Below, in pieces: positions 47,250-56,245 of a stretch of 64,000 bases of DNA. Position numbers and translations under genes: made by a program. Below the pieces are notes generated by a model. The model was not told the DNA's origin, made no database searches, and saw nothing but the letters and a program-made list of their open reading frames with translations. Source of the stretch: Pseudomonas weihenstephanensis (GTDB taxonomy: Bacteria > Pseudomonadota > Gammaproteobacteria > Pseudomonadales > Pseudomonadaceae); the NCBI RefSeq assembly GCF_001043055.1, contig NZ_JYLF01000004.1:434001-498000 (forward strand). The letters run 5' to 3'. Positions within the stretch are counted from its first letter, which is position 1; the number at the start of each line of letters is the position of its first letter.

Positions 47250-47264
47250 TTGCGTAGCCACCGA

Positions 47265-47317
47265 TCGCAGCCTGCGATTGCACCCAATGCCCTTGTAGTC
47301 GCTGCCGCAGGCTGCGA
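47265..47317. repeat. REP-like inverted pair, copy B
   Basis: TCGCAGCCTGCG (47265-47276) and CGCAGGCTGCGA (47306-47317) are perfect inverse complements. The right part (47289-47317) is identical to 2330-2358. It lies between convergent genes. Confidence 0.75.
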
Positions 47318-47352
47318 AAAGGCCCGCCGGGCCTTCAATCAACCCCTGCGCG

Positions 47353-48180
47353 TCAGCCCTGAACCAACGCTAACAACGTCTCACGCCAGGGCGCCTGCGC
47401 GGGCAACGCCAAAAACGAGGCGTTGAGCAACGATTCGCGTGCCGGGTACGTGAACGGTTGACCATCCAGCTGCAACACCACTCCGCCTGCCCCCTCAAGC
47501 ACACCTTGTGCGGCGGCCGTGTCCCACTGCGACGTCGGGGCCAAACGCGGATAACAATCTGCCGCGCCTTCGGCCAGCAAACAGAACTTCAGCGAACTGC
47601 CGACGCTGGTCAACGTCAACTCACCCAAGTGTTCACTCAAGCCTGCCAGCAAGGCTTCTTGCTCAGGGCTGGAATGACGACGACTGGCCACCACGGTCAA
47701 CGACTCGCCCGCAGGCACAACAGTGCGCACGCGGATCGGTTTAATCTGCTCACCGTCAGCGCGCCAAGCCCCGATTCCCGCACCCCCGTAGTAACAACGG
47801 CCGCGGGTGGGCATCGACACCACACCAAACACCACGCGGCCATGCTCGATCAGCGCCACATTGACGGTGAACTCTTCACTGCCAGAAATGAACTCTTTGG
47901 TGCCATCGAGCGGGTCAACCAGCCACCAGCGCGTCCAACCGGCCCGCACGTGCTGCGCGATATTGGCGTCTTCTTCAGACAACACCGCAATGCTGGGGTC
48001 GAGCGCTTTCAGCCCATCAACCAACACATGGTGCGCGGCCAGATCGGCGGCCGTCACCGGCGAGTCATCCGCCTTGGCCGTCACGGCCACATCGGCGCGC
48101 CAAAACGGCAAAATGGCATCGCCCGCCTGGTGCACCAGTTGAATCACGCCTTGAATCAATTCAGGAAGGGCGCGGCTCAC
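47353..48180 (-). CDS. cysQ: 3'(2'),5'-bisphosphate nucleotidase CysQ
   Basis: 275 residues of the inositol monophosphatase fold. Hydrolyses PAP to AMP, clearing the by-product of sulfate assimilation. Metal site motifs SEEDAN, WLVDPLDGTKEF and SQWDTAAAQGVLEGAGG are intact. Overlaps nudE by four bases; yrfG diverges from the pair. The yrfG / nudE-cysQ arrangement is conserved across Pseudomonas. Confidence 0.95.
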   Translation of the reverse strand: MSRALPELIQGVIQLVHQAGDAILPFWRADVAVTAKADDSPVTAADLAAHHVLVDGLKALDPSIAVLSEEDANIAQHVRAGWTRWWLVDPLDGTKEFISGSEEFTVNVALIEHGRVVFGVVSMPTRGRCYYGGAGIGAWRADGEQIKPIRVRTVVPAGESLTVVASRRHSSPEQEALLAGLSEHLGELTLTSVGSSLKFCLLAEGAADCYPRLAPTSQWDTAAAQGVLEGAGGVVLQLDGQPFTYPARESLLNASFLALPAQAPWRETLLALVQG

Positions 48181-48743
48181 AGCGTAAACACTCCACGCTG
48201 GGTCAGCAGGTCACGCGCCAGATACAGCGCAGCCAATGCACGGCCTTCGCTGAATTGCGGGTTTTGGACCAGGTTCGACAGCTCGCGCAAGTTAACCTTG
48301 TCGACCCGCATCGGCTCCGGCTCGTCGCCTTCCAGGCGCGACTCATACAGGTCGGTGGCCAGCACCACTTGAATTTTCTGGCTCATGTAGCCCGGCGACA
48401 GCGACAGCTCAGTCAGGTGTTCCAACTGACGGGCACCAAAACCGGCTTCTTCTTTAAGCTCACGCTCGGCCGCAGCCAAGACGTCTTCGCCCGGCTCGAT
48501 CAAGCCTTTGGGCAGCGACACTTCGTATTCATCGGTGCCGCCGCAATATTCTTCGACCAAAATGGCGTGCTCGGCGTCGATCATCGCCACGATCATCACC
48601 GCGCCATAACCATTGCCGCGCCCCACCAGGCGCTCATACGTGCGCTCAACGCCATTGGAAAATCGTAATTGCACTTCTTCGACACGAAACAATCGGCTAC
48701 TGGCAACAATTTCACGGGCGAGTACGGTGGGTTTTTGGCGCAT
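48177..48743 (-). CDS. nudE: ADP compounds hydrolase NudE
   Basis: 188 residues. Nudix hydrolase that splits ADP-ribose, Ap3A and NADH. The Nudix box GLIEPGEDVLAAAERELKEE is complete. Its start diverges from yrfG; its stop overlaps cysQ, so nucleotide housekeeping genes are cotranscribed. Confidence 0.95.
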   Translation of the reverse strand: MRQKPTVLAREIVASSRLFRVEEVQLRFSNGVERTYERLVGRGNGYGAVMIVAMIDAEHAILVEEYCGGTDEYEVSLPKGLIEPGEDVLAAAERELKEEAGFGARQLEHLTELSLSPGYMSQKIQVVLATDLYESRLEGDEPEPMRVDKVNLRELSNLVQNPQFSEGRALAALYLARDLLTQRGVFTL

Positions 48744-48831
48744 AGCGGCTCCTCAATATGAACGGGTTACTATACCCCGGCTTTTGTGATTGTTTTGGTC
48801 GGATGTTTTTCAACGGTGGGAGAAGTTTTGC

Positions 48832-49494
48832 ATGACAGCGTTACCTTGGCGCGACATTGATACCGTGCTGCTGGACATGGACGGCACATTGCTCGACCTG
48901 CATTACGACAACCACTTCTGGCTCGAACATTTGCCCAACCGCTATGCCGAACTGCACGGCATCAGCCGGGCCATGGCCGAACTTGAACTGACACCGCTGT
49001 TTGAGCGCAACGCGGGCCAACTGCAATGGTATTGCCTGGACTTTTGGAGCACTGAGCTGAAGATCCCGGTGCGCGAGCTGAAACTCGAAACCGCGGACCT
49101 GATCGCCTTGCGCCCGGACGCCGACACGTTTTTAGCCGCCATCAAGCAGGCGGGCAAGCGGGTGATTCTGATCACCAACGCGCACCGTGATTCGCTGTCG
49201 CTGAAAATGGAGCGTATCGAACTGGCGCCTTATTTTGAAAGGCTCATCAGCTCCCACGACTATGGCTACCCCAAAGAGAGCCCACAGTTCTGGGATGCCT
49301 TGCAGGCTGATATCGGCTTTGAACCGGGCCGCAGTTTGTTTATCGACGACACCTTGCCGATTCTGCGCAGCGCACGGGACTTTGGCGTGGGGCATCTGCT
49401 GGCGGTCAAACAGCCGGACAGCAAAAAAGGCCCGAAAGACACCGAGGAATTTGCCGCGCTGGAAGATTACCGCGAGTTGCTGGAAGGTCTCTAA
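48832..49494 (+). CDS. yrfG: GMP/IMP nucleotidase (HAD family)
   Basis: 220 residues from ATG 48832, with GGGAGAAG seven bases upstream. HAD phosphatase motifs: LLDMDGTLLDLHYDNHFW (motif I), LITNAH (II), SSHDYGYPKESPQFW (III lysine) and FIDDTLPIL (IV). Dephosphorylates GMP and IMP. It diverges from nudE-cysQ, as in other Pseudomonas. Confidence 0.95.
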   Translation: MTALPWRDIDTVLLDMDGTLLDLHYDNHFWLEHLPNRYAELHGISRAMAELELTPLFERNAGQLQWYCLDFWSTELKIPVRELKLETADLIALRPDADTFLAAIKQAGKRVILITNAHRDSLSLKMERIELAPYFERLISSHDYGYPKESPQFWDALQADIGFEPGRSLFIDDTLPILRSARDFGVGHLLAVKQPDSKKGPKDTEEFAALEDYRELLEGL

Positions 49495-49500
49495 ACCAGT

Positions 49501-49538
49501 GACCCTGTAGGTGCGAGCATGCTCGCACCTACAGGGTC
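49501..49538. repeat. Perfect 38-bp extragenic palindrome
   Basis: GACCCTGTAGGTGCGAGC and its exact complement are separated only by AT. It sits 6 bases after yrfG and 6 before the stop of the convergent Kbp gene and probably acts as a bidirectional terminator; it is of the GCGAGC-type REP family found in Pseudomonas. Confidence 0.9.
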
Positions 49539-49544
49539 ATGGGG

Positions 49545-49985
49545 TTACTCAGGAATACGCAGTGTTTGCCCCGGGTAAATTTTGTTCACGTCTTTGAGCA
49601 TCGGTTTGTTGGCCTCAAAGATTTTGTTGTACTTGTTGGCATCGCCATACACCTGAAGCGAAATAGCACTCAGGGTGTCGCCCTTTTTAACCACCACAAA
49701 ACGCGAAGCCACAACCGTAGGGCCGGTGACGGTGATGTGATCTTCAACGCTGGCCACACCTACAATATTGCCCGCGGCCAGAATGATTTTTTCTTTCTCT
49801 TCCTGGGTCGCGACCTCGCCCGTGAGCGTTACTTTTTCGCCCTCAACCGTAGCGTCGATGTTGGGGTTGCCCAAGCCTACTTTCTCTACGTGCTTCTTGA
49901 GTTCATCCGAGGCATTGGCTTTGCCCGGTGTCAGCAAGTCGATTACTTTTTCGCCCGCTTCCTTGATAAAGCTAAAAATACTCAT
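49545..49985 (-). CDS. kbp: BON-LysM protein, potassium-binding Kbp (YgaU) type
   Basis: 146 residues, close to E. coli Kbp in length. BON domain (about 20-85) followed by LysM (about 95-145, VVKKGDTLSAISLQVYGDANKYNKIFEANK). E. coli Kbp binds K+ and helps growth at high potassium. No signal peptide, as in E. coli. SD AGGAG lies eight bases upstream of the start. Confidence 0.92.
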   Translation of the reverse strand: MSIFSFIKEAGEKVIDLLTPGKANASDELKKHVEKVGLGNPNIDATVEGEKVTLTGEVATQEEKEKIILAAGNIVGVASVEDHITVTGPTVVASRFVVVKKGDTLSAISLQVYGDANKYNKIFEANKPMLKDVNKIYPGQTLRIPE

Positions 49986-50099
49986 CGTTCACGCTCCTAG
50001 GGTTGGAATAGCCAGACACAGAGCGTAGACCAACATTGGCCAGGCCGGTTCCCGCCCAAGCGCGTTAGAATCGCCCCACGATTGACCTGCGGAGCGACG

Positions 50100-50987
50100 A
50101 TGGACATCAAACAACTGAAATTCCTGATCGCCCTGGACGAAACACGGCATTTCGGCCAAGCCGCCGCCCGCTGTCACATCACTCAACCTACGCTGTCGAT
50201 GCGTTTGCGCAGCCTTGAGCAAGAGCTGGACCTGCAATTGGTCAATCGCGGCCAACGCTTCGAGAGTTTCACCGCACCCGGGGAACGGGTACTGGCGTGG
50301 GCCAGAACAGTGCTGGCGGCCTACGACGGCTTGCAAGCCGAAGCCGCCGCCTGTCGCGGCAACCTGATCGGTACGCTGCGTTTAGGCGTGGTGCCGCTGT
50401 CCAGCTTTGACCCGCTGCCTTTATTGCAACAACTGCACACCGCGCACCCCGAGCTGCGCTTTGAACTCTCAGCGCTCAGCTCCGAGCAGATCCTGGAGCA
50501 ATTGGCCCGCAATCAGCTGGATGTCGGCGTGTCCTACCTCGACCGGCTTGACCACGAGCGCTTCGACTCCCTGGCGCTGGGCGAGACCCGCATGGGCCTG
50601 TTATACGACCAACGGCACTTCGACTTCGGCGAGCAACCGCTGAGCTGGCAAGCGTTGATCCAACTGCCCCTGGCCCTGCTCAGTGGCGGCATGCATTTTC
50701 GCCAGTCTATCGATCACAACTTCCACAGCCGGGGTCTGACGCCGCAACCCTTGCTACAAACAGACGCAGTTCATCAACTGTTACAAGCGGTGCACGGTGG
50801 ATTGTGTTGCGCGGTGATGCCGCTCGACAGTGGCCTTGAGGCGCTCACCGACGACCTGCGCCTACACCCCATTGCAGACGCGCAGACCCTCGCGCCACTG
50901 GGTTTAATCATGCGCCGCGAAGCGCCCCGCTCGGCGTTGGCAGAGGCCTGTTTTGCGCTTAACCGAATATCATCAAACCCTTCTTGA
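50100..50987 (+). CDS. LysR-family transcriptional regulator
   Basis: 295 residues. N-terminal winged HTH (MDIKQLKFLIALDETRHFGQAAARCHITQPTLSMRL as residues 1-36 region) and a periplasmic-binding-like effector domain. I chose ATG 50100 with GCGGAG just upstream. It precedes fdhD and the formate-dehydrogenase-like gene on the same strand with a 94-base gap, so it likely regulates them. The effector is unknown; it is not OxyR, as the redox Cys pattern is absent. Confidence 0.9.
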   Translation: MDIKQLKFLIALDETRHFGQAAARCHITQPTLSMRLRSLEQELDLQLVNRGQRFESFTAPGERVLAWARTVLAAYDGLQAEAAACRGNLIGTLRLGVVPLSSFDPLPLLQQLHTAHPELRFELSALSSEQILEQLARNQLDVGVSYLDRLDHERFDSLALGETRMGLLYDQRHFDFGEQPLSWQALIQLPLALLSGGMHFRQSIDHNFHSRGLTPQPLLQTDAVHQLLQAVHGGLCCAVMPLDSGLEALTDDLRLHPIADAQTLAPLGLIMRREAPRSALAEACFALNRISSNPS

Positions 50988-51081
50988 TCGACGGCATCTA
51001 TCAATAGATCAGCACTAGCGATTAGACGTGACACAGTGTCGCGCCTACCCTTAGGGCTGATTAAACCGTCGGTACTGCCTT

Positions 51082-51921
51082 ATGAACGCCAAGCGCCCCA
51101 CGTGCGCGGCGCCCGCCTCTGTTTCGCCCGCGCCCGCAGCCAGCCAAACCTATCAGTACGTCACGCTGGACCACAGCCAGGGTGCTCAAACCGCCCTTGC
51201 CGAAGAAGTCGCGCTGGCCATTGCCTTTAACGGCATCAACCAGGCCGTGATGCTGGTCACGCCCACCGACCTTGAAGACTTCATTGTCGGTTTCAGCCTG
51301 GGCAGCGGCATCATTCAAGAGCCCGGCGAAATCTACGACCTCAAGCTCACTGGCTCAGGTTCGGCGCAGTATGCACAGGTCGAAATCGCCAGCCGCGCGT
51401 TCTGGAACCTCAAACAGCAACGCCGACAACTGGCGGGCACCAGTGGCTGCGGCCTGTGCGGCGTAGAAGCGGTCGAGCAAGCACTTCCAGACCTTAAGGT
51501 ATTGCCCGGCGCGCCCCTGCCGCCCGCGCAATGGCTGGAAGGCTTGCGCCAGCGCATCAGCGATTTCCAGCCCTTGGGCCAACACTGCGGCGCCGTGCAT
51601 GCGGCGGTTTATATGGACGCTCAGGGCAAGCTGTTGATGGGCCGTGAAGACATCGGCCGCCACAACGCGCTCGACAAACTGATAGGCGCGCTGGTGCGCC
51701 AGAACATCGACATGAGCGGCGGCGCCGCGATTGTGACCAGCCGTTGCAGCCTTGAGCTGATTCAAAAAGTGTTGCGAGCGGGCATCCAGACCCTCATCAG
51801 CCTGTCCTCGCCGACCGGCCTGGCGCTGCAATGGGCGCGCCGCCACAACCTCAACCTTATTCATCTGCCGCAAAAAAGCGCGCCACGGGTCTATAGCCCG
51901 GCGCAGGAGAACCTCGCGTGA
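51082..51921 (+). CDS. fdhD: Formate dehydrogenase sulfurtransferase FdhD
   Basis: 279 residues. Transfers sulfur from IscS to the molybdenum cofactor of formate-dehydrogenase-type enzymes. The conserved CGLCG loop (GTSGCGLCGVEAVEQ) holds the sulfur-carrying cysteines; GREDIGRHNALDKLIGA and SSPTGLAL are family blocks. Overlaps the molybdoenzyme gene (GTGA), its expected client. Confidence 0.95.
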   Translation: MNAKRPTCAAPASVSPAPAASQTYQYVTLDHSQGAQTALAEEVALAIAFNGINQAVMLVTPTDLEDFIVGFSLGSGIIQEPGEIYDLKLTGSGSAQYAQVEIASRAFWNLKQQRRQLAGTSGCGLCGVEAVEQALPDLKVLPGAPLPPAQWLEGLRQRISDFQPLGQHCGAVHAAVYMDAQGKLLMGREDIGRHNALDKLIGALVRQNIDMSGGAAIVTSRCSLELIQKVLRAGIQTLISLSSPTGLALQWARRHNLNLIHLPQKSAPRVYSPAQENLA

Positions 51922-54266
51922 GCACTCACCATCAAGCCGACCAAACCCCAACCCCACGCTACAAGCCCTACAAAGGCCCGGCAGGTGGCTGGGGCGCGCT
52001 GATCAGTGTGGCGCAAGCCTGGTTGACCAGCGACAACGCCCTGAAAAACCTGCGCATGATGCTCAAGACCAACCAGAACGGCGGCTTTGACTGCCCCGGC
52101 TGTGCATGGGGCGACTCGCCGGAAAGCGGGCTGGTCAAATTCTGCGAAAACGGCGCCAAAGCCGTGAACTGGGAAGCCACCAAGCGCCGTGTCGATGCCT
52201 CGTTTTTCGCCAAACACAGCGTGACGGCGTTGCTGGAACAAAGTGATTACTGGCTCGAATATCAGGGCCGCCTGACCGAACCCATGCGCTACGACACCGC
52301 AACCGACCGTTATGTGCCGGTGACGTGGGACGCTGCGTTCGCGCTGATCGCCAAGCACTTGCTGAACCTGTCCAGCCCTGACCAGGCAGAGTTCTACACC
52401 TCGGGCCGCGCCAGCAACGAAGCGGCGTATTTGTACCAATTGTTTGTGCGCGCGTTTGGCACCAACAACTTCCCCGACTGCTCGAACATGTGCCACGAAG
52501 CCAGCGGCGTAGCCCTGGCGCAAAGCATCGGAGTGGGCAAAGGCACCGTGACCTTCGACGACTTTGAGCACGCCGACGCCATTTTTGTGCTCGGTCAAAA
52601 CCCCGGCACCAACCACCCGCGCATGCTCGAACCACTGCGTGAGGCGGTCAAACGCGGTGCCCAGGTGGTGTGCGTCAACCCGTTGAAAGAACGTGGGCTT
52701 GAGCGTTTTCAACACCCGCAGCACCCGCTCGAAATGCTCACCAACGGTGACCGCCCTACCAACACCGCTTATTTGCGCCCGGCGCTGGGCGGCGACATGG
52801 CGCTGTTACGCGGCATGGCCAAGTTCCTGTTGCAATGGGAGCGCGACGCGCAAGCGGCAGGCGAACCCGCCGTCTTCGATCACGCCTTTTTGAATGAACA
52901 CACCGCAGGCGTGCTGGACTACATCGCCGGCATTGATGAGACCCCGTGGGAGCACTTGGTCGAACAGTCCGGGCTGACGCTGGTGGACATCGAACGCGCG
53001 GCGCGCATGTACCTCAAGGGCAAGAACGTCATCATGTGCTGGGCAATGGGCATTACCCAGCACCGGCACTCGGTGCAGACCATCCAGGAAATCGCCAACC
53101 TGATGCTGCTGCGCGGCAACATTGGTCGCCCCGGCGCGGGCCTGTGCCCCGTGCGTGGCCACAGCAACGTGCAGGGCGACCGCACGATGGGCATCAACGA
53201 ACGCCCGCCTGTTGCCTTCCTCGATGCGCTGGAGCGCCGCTTCAAATTCAACGTACCGCGTGAAAACGGCCACAACGTGGTCGAAGCGATCCACGCCATG
53301 CTCGAATCACGCGCTAAAGTCTTCATCGGGCTGGGAGGCAACTTTGCCCAAGCCACGCCCGACAGCCCGCGCACCGCACAGGCGCTGCGCAATTGTGCCC
53401 TGACCGTTCAGATCAGCACCAAGCTCAACCGTAGCCATTTGATGCACGGCAAAGAAGCGCTGATCCTGCCGTGCTTTGGCCGAACTGACATTGATATTCA
53501 GGCTCAAGGCCCGCAGGCCGTCACCGTGGAAGACTCATTCAGCATGGTTCATGCCTCCAACGGCCAGTTGCAGCCGCTGTCGAACCAGATGCGCTCTGAG
53601 CCAGCGATCATCGCCGGTATTGCTGCGGCGACCCTGGGCACCCACCCGATTGACTGGAGCTGGATCGTGGGCGATTACAGCCGCATCCGCGAGCTGATCG
53701 CCGACACCATTCCCGGCTTCAAGGATTTCAACACCCGCGTGCAGCACCCTGGCGGTTTCTATCTGGGCAATTCGGCGGGGGCCCGTCAGTGGAACACTGC
53801 GTCGCAACGCGCGAACTTCAAAGCCAACGTACTGCCGCATGATCTGGTGGATGAGCGCACCCGCGCAACGGGCCGTTTGCCAGACCTGATCCTGCAGTCC
53901 ATGCGCTCGCACGATCAGTACAACACCACCATTTACGGGCTGGACGACCGTTATCGCGGCGTCAAGGGTCAACGTGACGTGTTGTTCGTCAACGAAGCCG
54001 ACATCATTCGCCTGGGCTTCAAACCGGGGCAAAAGGTCGACATCGTTTCACTCTGGGATGACGCCCATGAGCGCCGGGTGAAGAACTTCACCTTGTTGGC
54101 GTTCGATATCCCGGCAGGACAAGCAGCCGCTTATTACCCGGAAGTGAACCCGCTGGTGCCGCTGGAAAGCACAGGCGACGGCAGCCACACGCCCACCTCC
54201 AAGTTTGTGGCGATATGCCTTGAAGCCGCCACCGCGTCGCGCTTGATCATGGCCAAGGCCAGCTAA
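51918..54266 (+). CDS. YdeP-type molybdopterin oxidoreductase (FdhF-like)
   Basis: 782 residues, GTG start inside the fdhD stop. A bis-molybdopterin oxidoreductase of the YdeP/FdhF branch: FDCPGCAWGD near residue 55, SGRASNEAAYLYQLFVRAFGTNNFPDCSNMCHEASG, then the C-terminal cofactor-binding domain. The usual four-cysteine iron-sulfur motif of FdhF is reduced to the CPGC pair here. The substrate in Pseudomonas is not certain; formate or an acid-stress-related role are candidates. Cytoplasmic, as no Tat signal is seen. Confidence 0.92.
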   Translation: MSTHHQADQTPTPRYKPYKGPAGGWGALISVAQAWLTSDNALKNLRMMLKTNQNGGFDCPGCAWGDSPESGLVKFCENGAKAVNWEATKRRVDASFFAKHSVTALLEQSDYWLEYQGRLTEPMRYDTATDRYVPVTWDAAFALIAKHLLNLSSPDQAEFYTSGRASNEAAYLYQLFVRAFGTNNFPDCSNMCHEASGVALAQSIGVGKGTVTFDDFEHADAIFVLGQNPGTNHPRMLEPLREAVKRGAQVVCVNPLKERGLERFQHPQHPLEMLTNGDRPTNTAYLRPALGGDMALLRGMAKFLLQWERDAQAAGEPAVFDHAFLNEHTAGVLDYIAGIDETPWEHLVEQSGLTLVDIERAARMYLKGKNVIMCWAMGITQHRHSVQTIQEIANLMLLRGNIGRPGAGLCPVRGHSNVQGDRTMGINERPPVAFLDALERRFKFNVPRENGHNVVEAIHAMLESRAKVFIGLGGNFAQATPDSPRTAQALRNCALTVQISTKLNRSHLMHGKEALILPCFGRTDIDIQAQGPQAVTVEDSFSMVHASNGQLQPLSNQMRSEPAIIAGIAAATLGTHPIDWSWIVGDYSRIRELIADTIPGFKDFNTRVQHPGGFYLGNSAGARQWNTASQRANFKANVLPHDLVDERTRATGRLPDLILQSMRSHDQYNTTIYGLDDRYRGVKGQRDVLFVNEADIIRLGFKPGQKVDIVSLWDDAHERRVKNFTLLAFDIPAGQAAAYYPEVNPLVPLESTGDGSHTPTSKFVAICLEAATASRLIMAKAS

Positions 54267-54275
54267 CCCCCCGGC

Positions 54276-54320
54276 CCGCAGGCTGCGAGCTTTTGATCCT
54301 GTAAAGCTCACAGCCTGCGG
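54276..54320. repeat. REP-like inverted repeat after the molybdoenzyme
   Basis: CCGCAGGCTGCGAGCTTT (54276-54293) pairs with AAAGCTCACAGCCTGCGG (54303-54320), 17 of 18 positions. Probably also ends transcription. Confidence 0.75.
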
Positions 54321-54543
54321 CGGCTCCTACAGGAAACGAGTGTTTCACGGGCACAAAAAAGGCCGCTTTCATGCGAAAGCAGCCTGTCCGAACCTGTAAA
54401 CAGACCCTCGGAAATTGATTAAGTTCCCTATCAAAAACAATAACTTAGCGAATTGTGTACAACTCGTGCTACTGGTCGGATTTCGATTGTAACCAACCGC
54501 GTACAGCCTCAGGATCGCGCCGTCATCCCTTTGAGGCTCACTT

Positions 54544-55020
54544 ATGAAGCTCACCTCGATTCTCTTGTTGTCCCTTGGCCTGGTCAGTGGCGCAGCCTTG
54601 GCCGGTGGCACCACCGAAGCCGGTGTAGGCGGCGCATTAGGCGGGGTTCTTGGCGCCGTGGTTGGGCAACAACTCGGCGGCTCGACCGGATCGGCCATTG
54701 GCGCAGGCGTAGGTGGCGCGGCCGGCAGTGCTGTAGGTGCCGACAAACGCAGTCGCGGTGAAGCGGCTATTGGCGGCGCACTCGGCGCAGCGGGCGGTAA
54801 CGTATTGGGCCGCAGCGTAGGCGGCAACACAGGCAGCCTGGTGGGTGCAGCGGCTGGCGGTGGCGCGGGCGGTGCTCTGGGCAATTACATGGGCAACAAG
54901 AGCGATGCCGATGATCGCCGTTACCGGGACCGCGATAATCGCCGTTATTACCGCGACGACAACCGTGGACGGGGCCATGCCTACGGCCACCGTAAAAAGA
55001 ACAAGCATCGTCATCACTGA
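54544..55020 (+). CDS. Glycine-zipper outer membrane-type protein
   Basis: 158 residues. Signal peptide (LTSILLLSLGLVSGAALAGG), then about 95 residues of Gly/Ala-rich zipper repeats (GGALGGVLGAVVGQQLGG, GAGVGGAAGSAVGADKRS), and a basic Arg/Asp/Tyr-Lys/His tail (RDRDNRRYYRDDN, KKNKHRHH). Such proteins sit in or span the envelope; function unknown. It is followed by its own terminator. The long Pro-rich reading on the other strand is a composition artefact. Confidence 0.88.
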   Translation: MKLTSILLLSLGLVSGAALAGGTTEAGVGGALGGVLGAVVGQQLGGSTGSAIGAGVGGAAGSAVGADKRSRGEAAIGGALGAAGGNVLGRSVGGNTGSLVGAAAGGGAGGALGNYMGNKSDADDRRYRDRDNRRYYRDDNRGRGHAYGHRKKNKHRHH

Positions 55021-55027
55021 TGATTGC

Positions 55028-55058
55028 TAACGGGAGCCCACAGAGGCTCCCGTTTTTG
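55028..55058 (+). terminator. Terminator of the glycine-zipper gene
   Basis: Stem AACGGGAGCC/GGCTCCCGTT with a short loop and T run. Confidence 0.9.
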
Positions 55059-55224
55059 TTTTAACCACTGCTCGGCTCATCGCTACGTCCCTTCTACTCA
55101 CCGCCAAATTGTTTCAATGCATTACGCCCGCTGCTTTGGCGTCAATCATGCAACCTGCATGACCCAGTAAAACAATCAGGCTTTTAACATATTGATAAAT
55201 AAAGTAATTAGTTAAAACGCCTGA

Positions 55225-55242
55225 TTGGCACAACCCCTGCAA
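55225..55242 (+). promoter_or_regulatory. Sigma-54 promoter candidate
   Basis: TTGGCACAACCCCTGCAA has the -24 GG and -12 GC at the required GG-N10-GC spacing and matches the consensus TGGCAC-N5-TTGCA except for one base. It lies 50 bases before the membrane protein start, leaving a leader of about 39 bases. Confidence 0.7.
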
Positions 55243-55291
55243 TCTCCTGAGTGAAGGCTGCACTTCTCACCATTTCAGGAGCACAACAACA

Positions 55292-56230
55292 ATGATCGGG
55301 ACTACTGAGAACTATCCCGCTGCCCTGCAAGACTCTTCAGGCCACAGCGGTGTGTCCTGGGGCGCCATTTTTGCAGGTGCCGCCGCTGCCGCTGCTTTGT
55401 CCTTACTGCTGCTGATGCTCGGCGCAGGCTTGGGCTTTTCAGCTGTTTCACCCTGGGCCGGTGAAGGCGTAGGCGCCAAGGGTTTGGGCATTACCGCCAT
55501 CATCTGGCTAGCTGTCACGCAAATCATTGCCTCGGGCATGGGCGGTTATTTGGCCGGTCGCCTGCGGGTCAAATGGGCCAGTCTGCATGGCGATGAAGTG
55601 TATTTTCGCGACACCGCGCACGGGTTTCTGTCGTGGGCCGTGGCCACCCTCGTCACCGCCACGTTGATCGCAGGTTCGGTCAGCAGTGTGATTGGCAGCG
55701 GTGTGCAAGCCGGGGCCAGTGTGGCATCCGGTGCAGCAACTGCCATGAGCAGCGCAGCCGGGAGTGCCGCAGGTAGCAGCGCGAACAACGGTTCGGGCAG
55801 CAGCTCGGATTACTTTATCGACACGCTGTTTCGCGATGATCGCGGCACCGCTGTCAGCGAAGACGCTGCACACGGCATCGTCACACGCATCTTCGTACGC
55901 AGCCTTGGCAATGATGGCCAACTGAGCGCAGACGACCGTACCTATTTGGCGCAAATCGTTGCTCAACGTACCAACCTCACTCAGCCAGAAGCCGAACAAC
56001 GGGTTGATCAGGTTTACGCCAAGGCCCATCAAGCGGTTGAAGAGGCCAAGGTCAAAGCCAAGGAAGCCGCTGACACCGCTGCAAAAGTTGCTGCCTGGAC
56101 CACCTTGTGGATGTTCATCACGCTGTTGATCGGTGCGTTCTTTGCCAGCCTGTGCGCCACCTTCGGCGGTCGTCGCCGCGACGCGGTGACTTATATCGAC
56201 CACACCACGACCACCACGGTTGTCCGTTAA
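55292..56230 (+). CDS. Membrane protein with small-residue-rich loop
   Basis: 312 residues. Hydrophobic spans at about 22-48, 66-86, 110-132 and 270-292; the loop between the third and fourth is long, Ala/Ser/Gly-rich then charged (YFIDTLFRDDRG, coiled coil-like AEQRVDQVYAKAHQAVEEAKVKAKEAADTAAK around 240-265). Family known in Pseudomonas as an uncharacterised membrane protein. AGGAG lies nine bases upstream. A sigma-54-like promoter precedes it and a 24-residue membrane peptide follows 15 bases after its stop. Confidence 0.87.
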   Translation: MIGTTENYPAALQDSSGHSGVSWGAIFAGAAAAAALSLLLLMLGAGLGFSAVSPWAGEGVGAKGLGITAIIWLAVTQIIASGMGGYLAGRLRVKWASLHGDEVYFRDTAHGFLSWAVATLVTATLIAGSVSSVIGSGVQAGASVASGAATAMSSAAGSAAGSSANNGSGSSSDYFIDTLFRDDRGTAVSEDAAHGIVTRIFVRSLGNDGQLSADDRTYLAQIVAQRTNLTQPEAEQRVDQVYAKAHQAVEEAKVKAKEAADTAAKVAAWTTLWMFITLLIGAFFASLCATFGGRRRDAVTYIDHTTTTTVVR

Positions 56231-56245
56231 CTCAGGAGAATAAAA

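Noticed and set aside
54369..54884. 171-codon Pro/Ala-rich frame antisense to the glycine-zipper gene
   Set aside because: Gly codons of the sense gene read as Pro on the other strand; the sense gene has a signal peptide, ribosome site and terminator.
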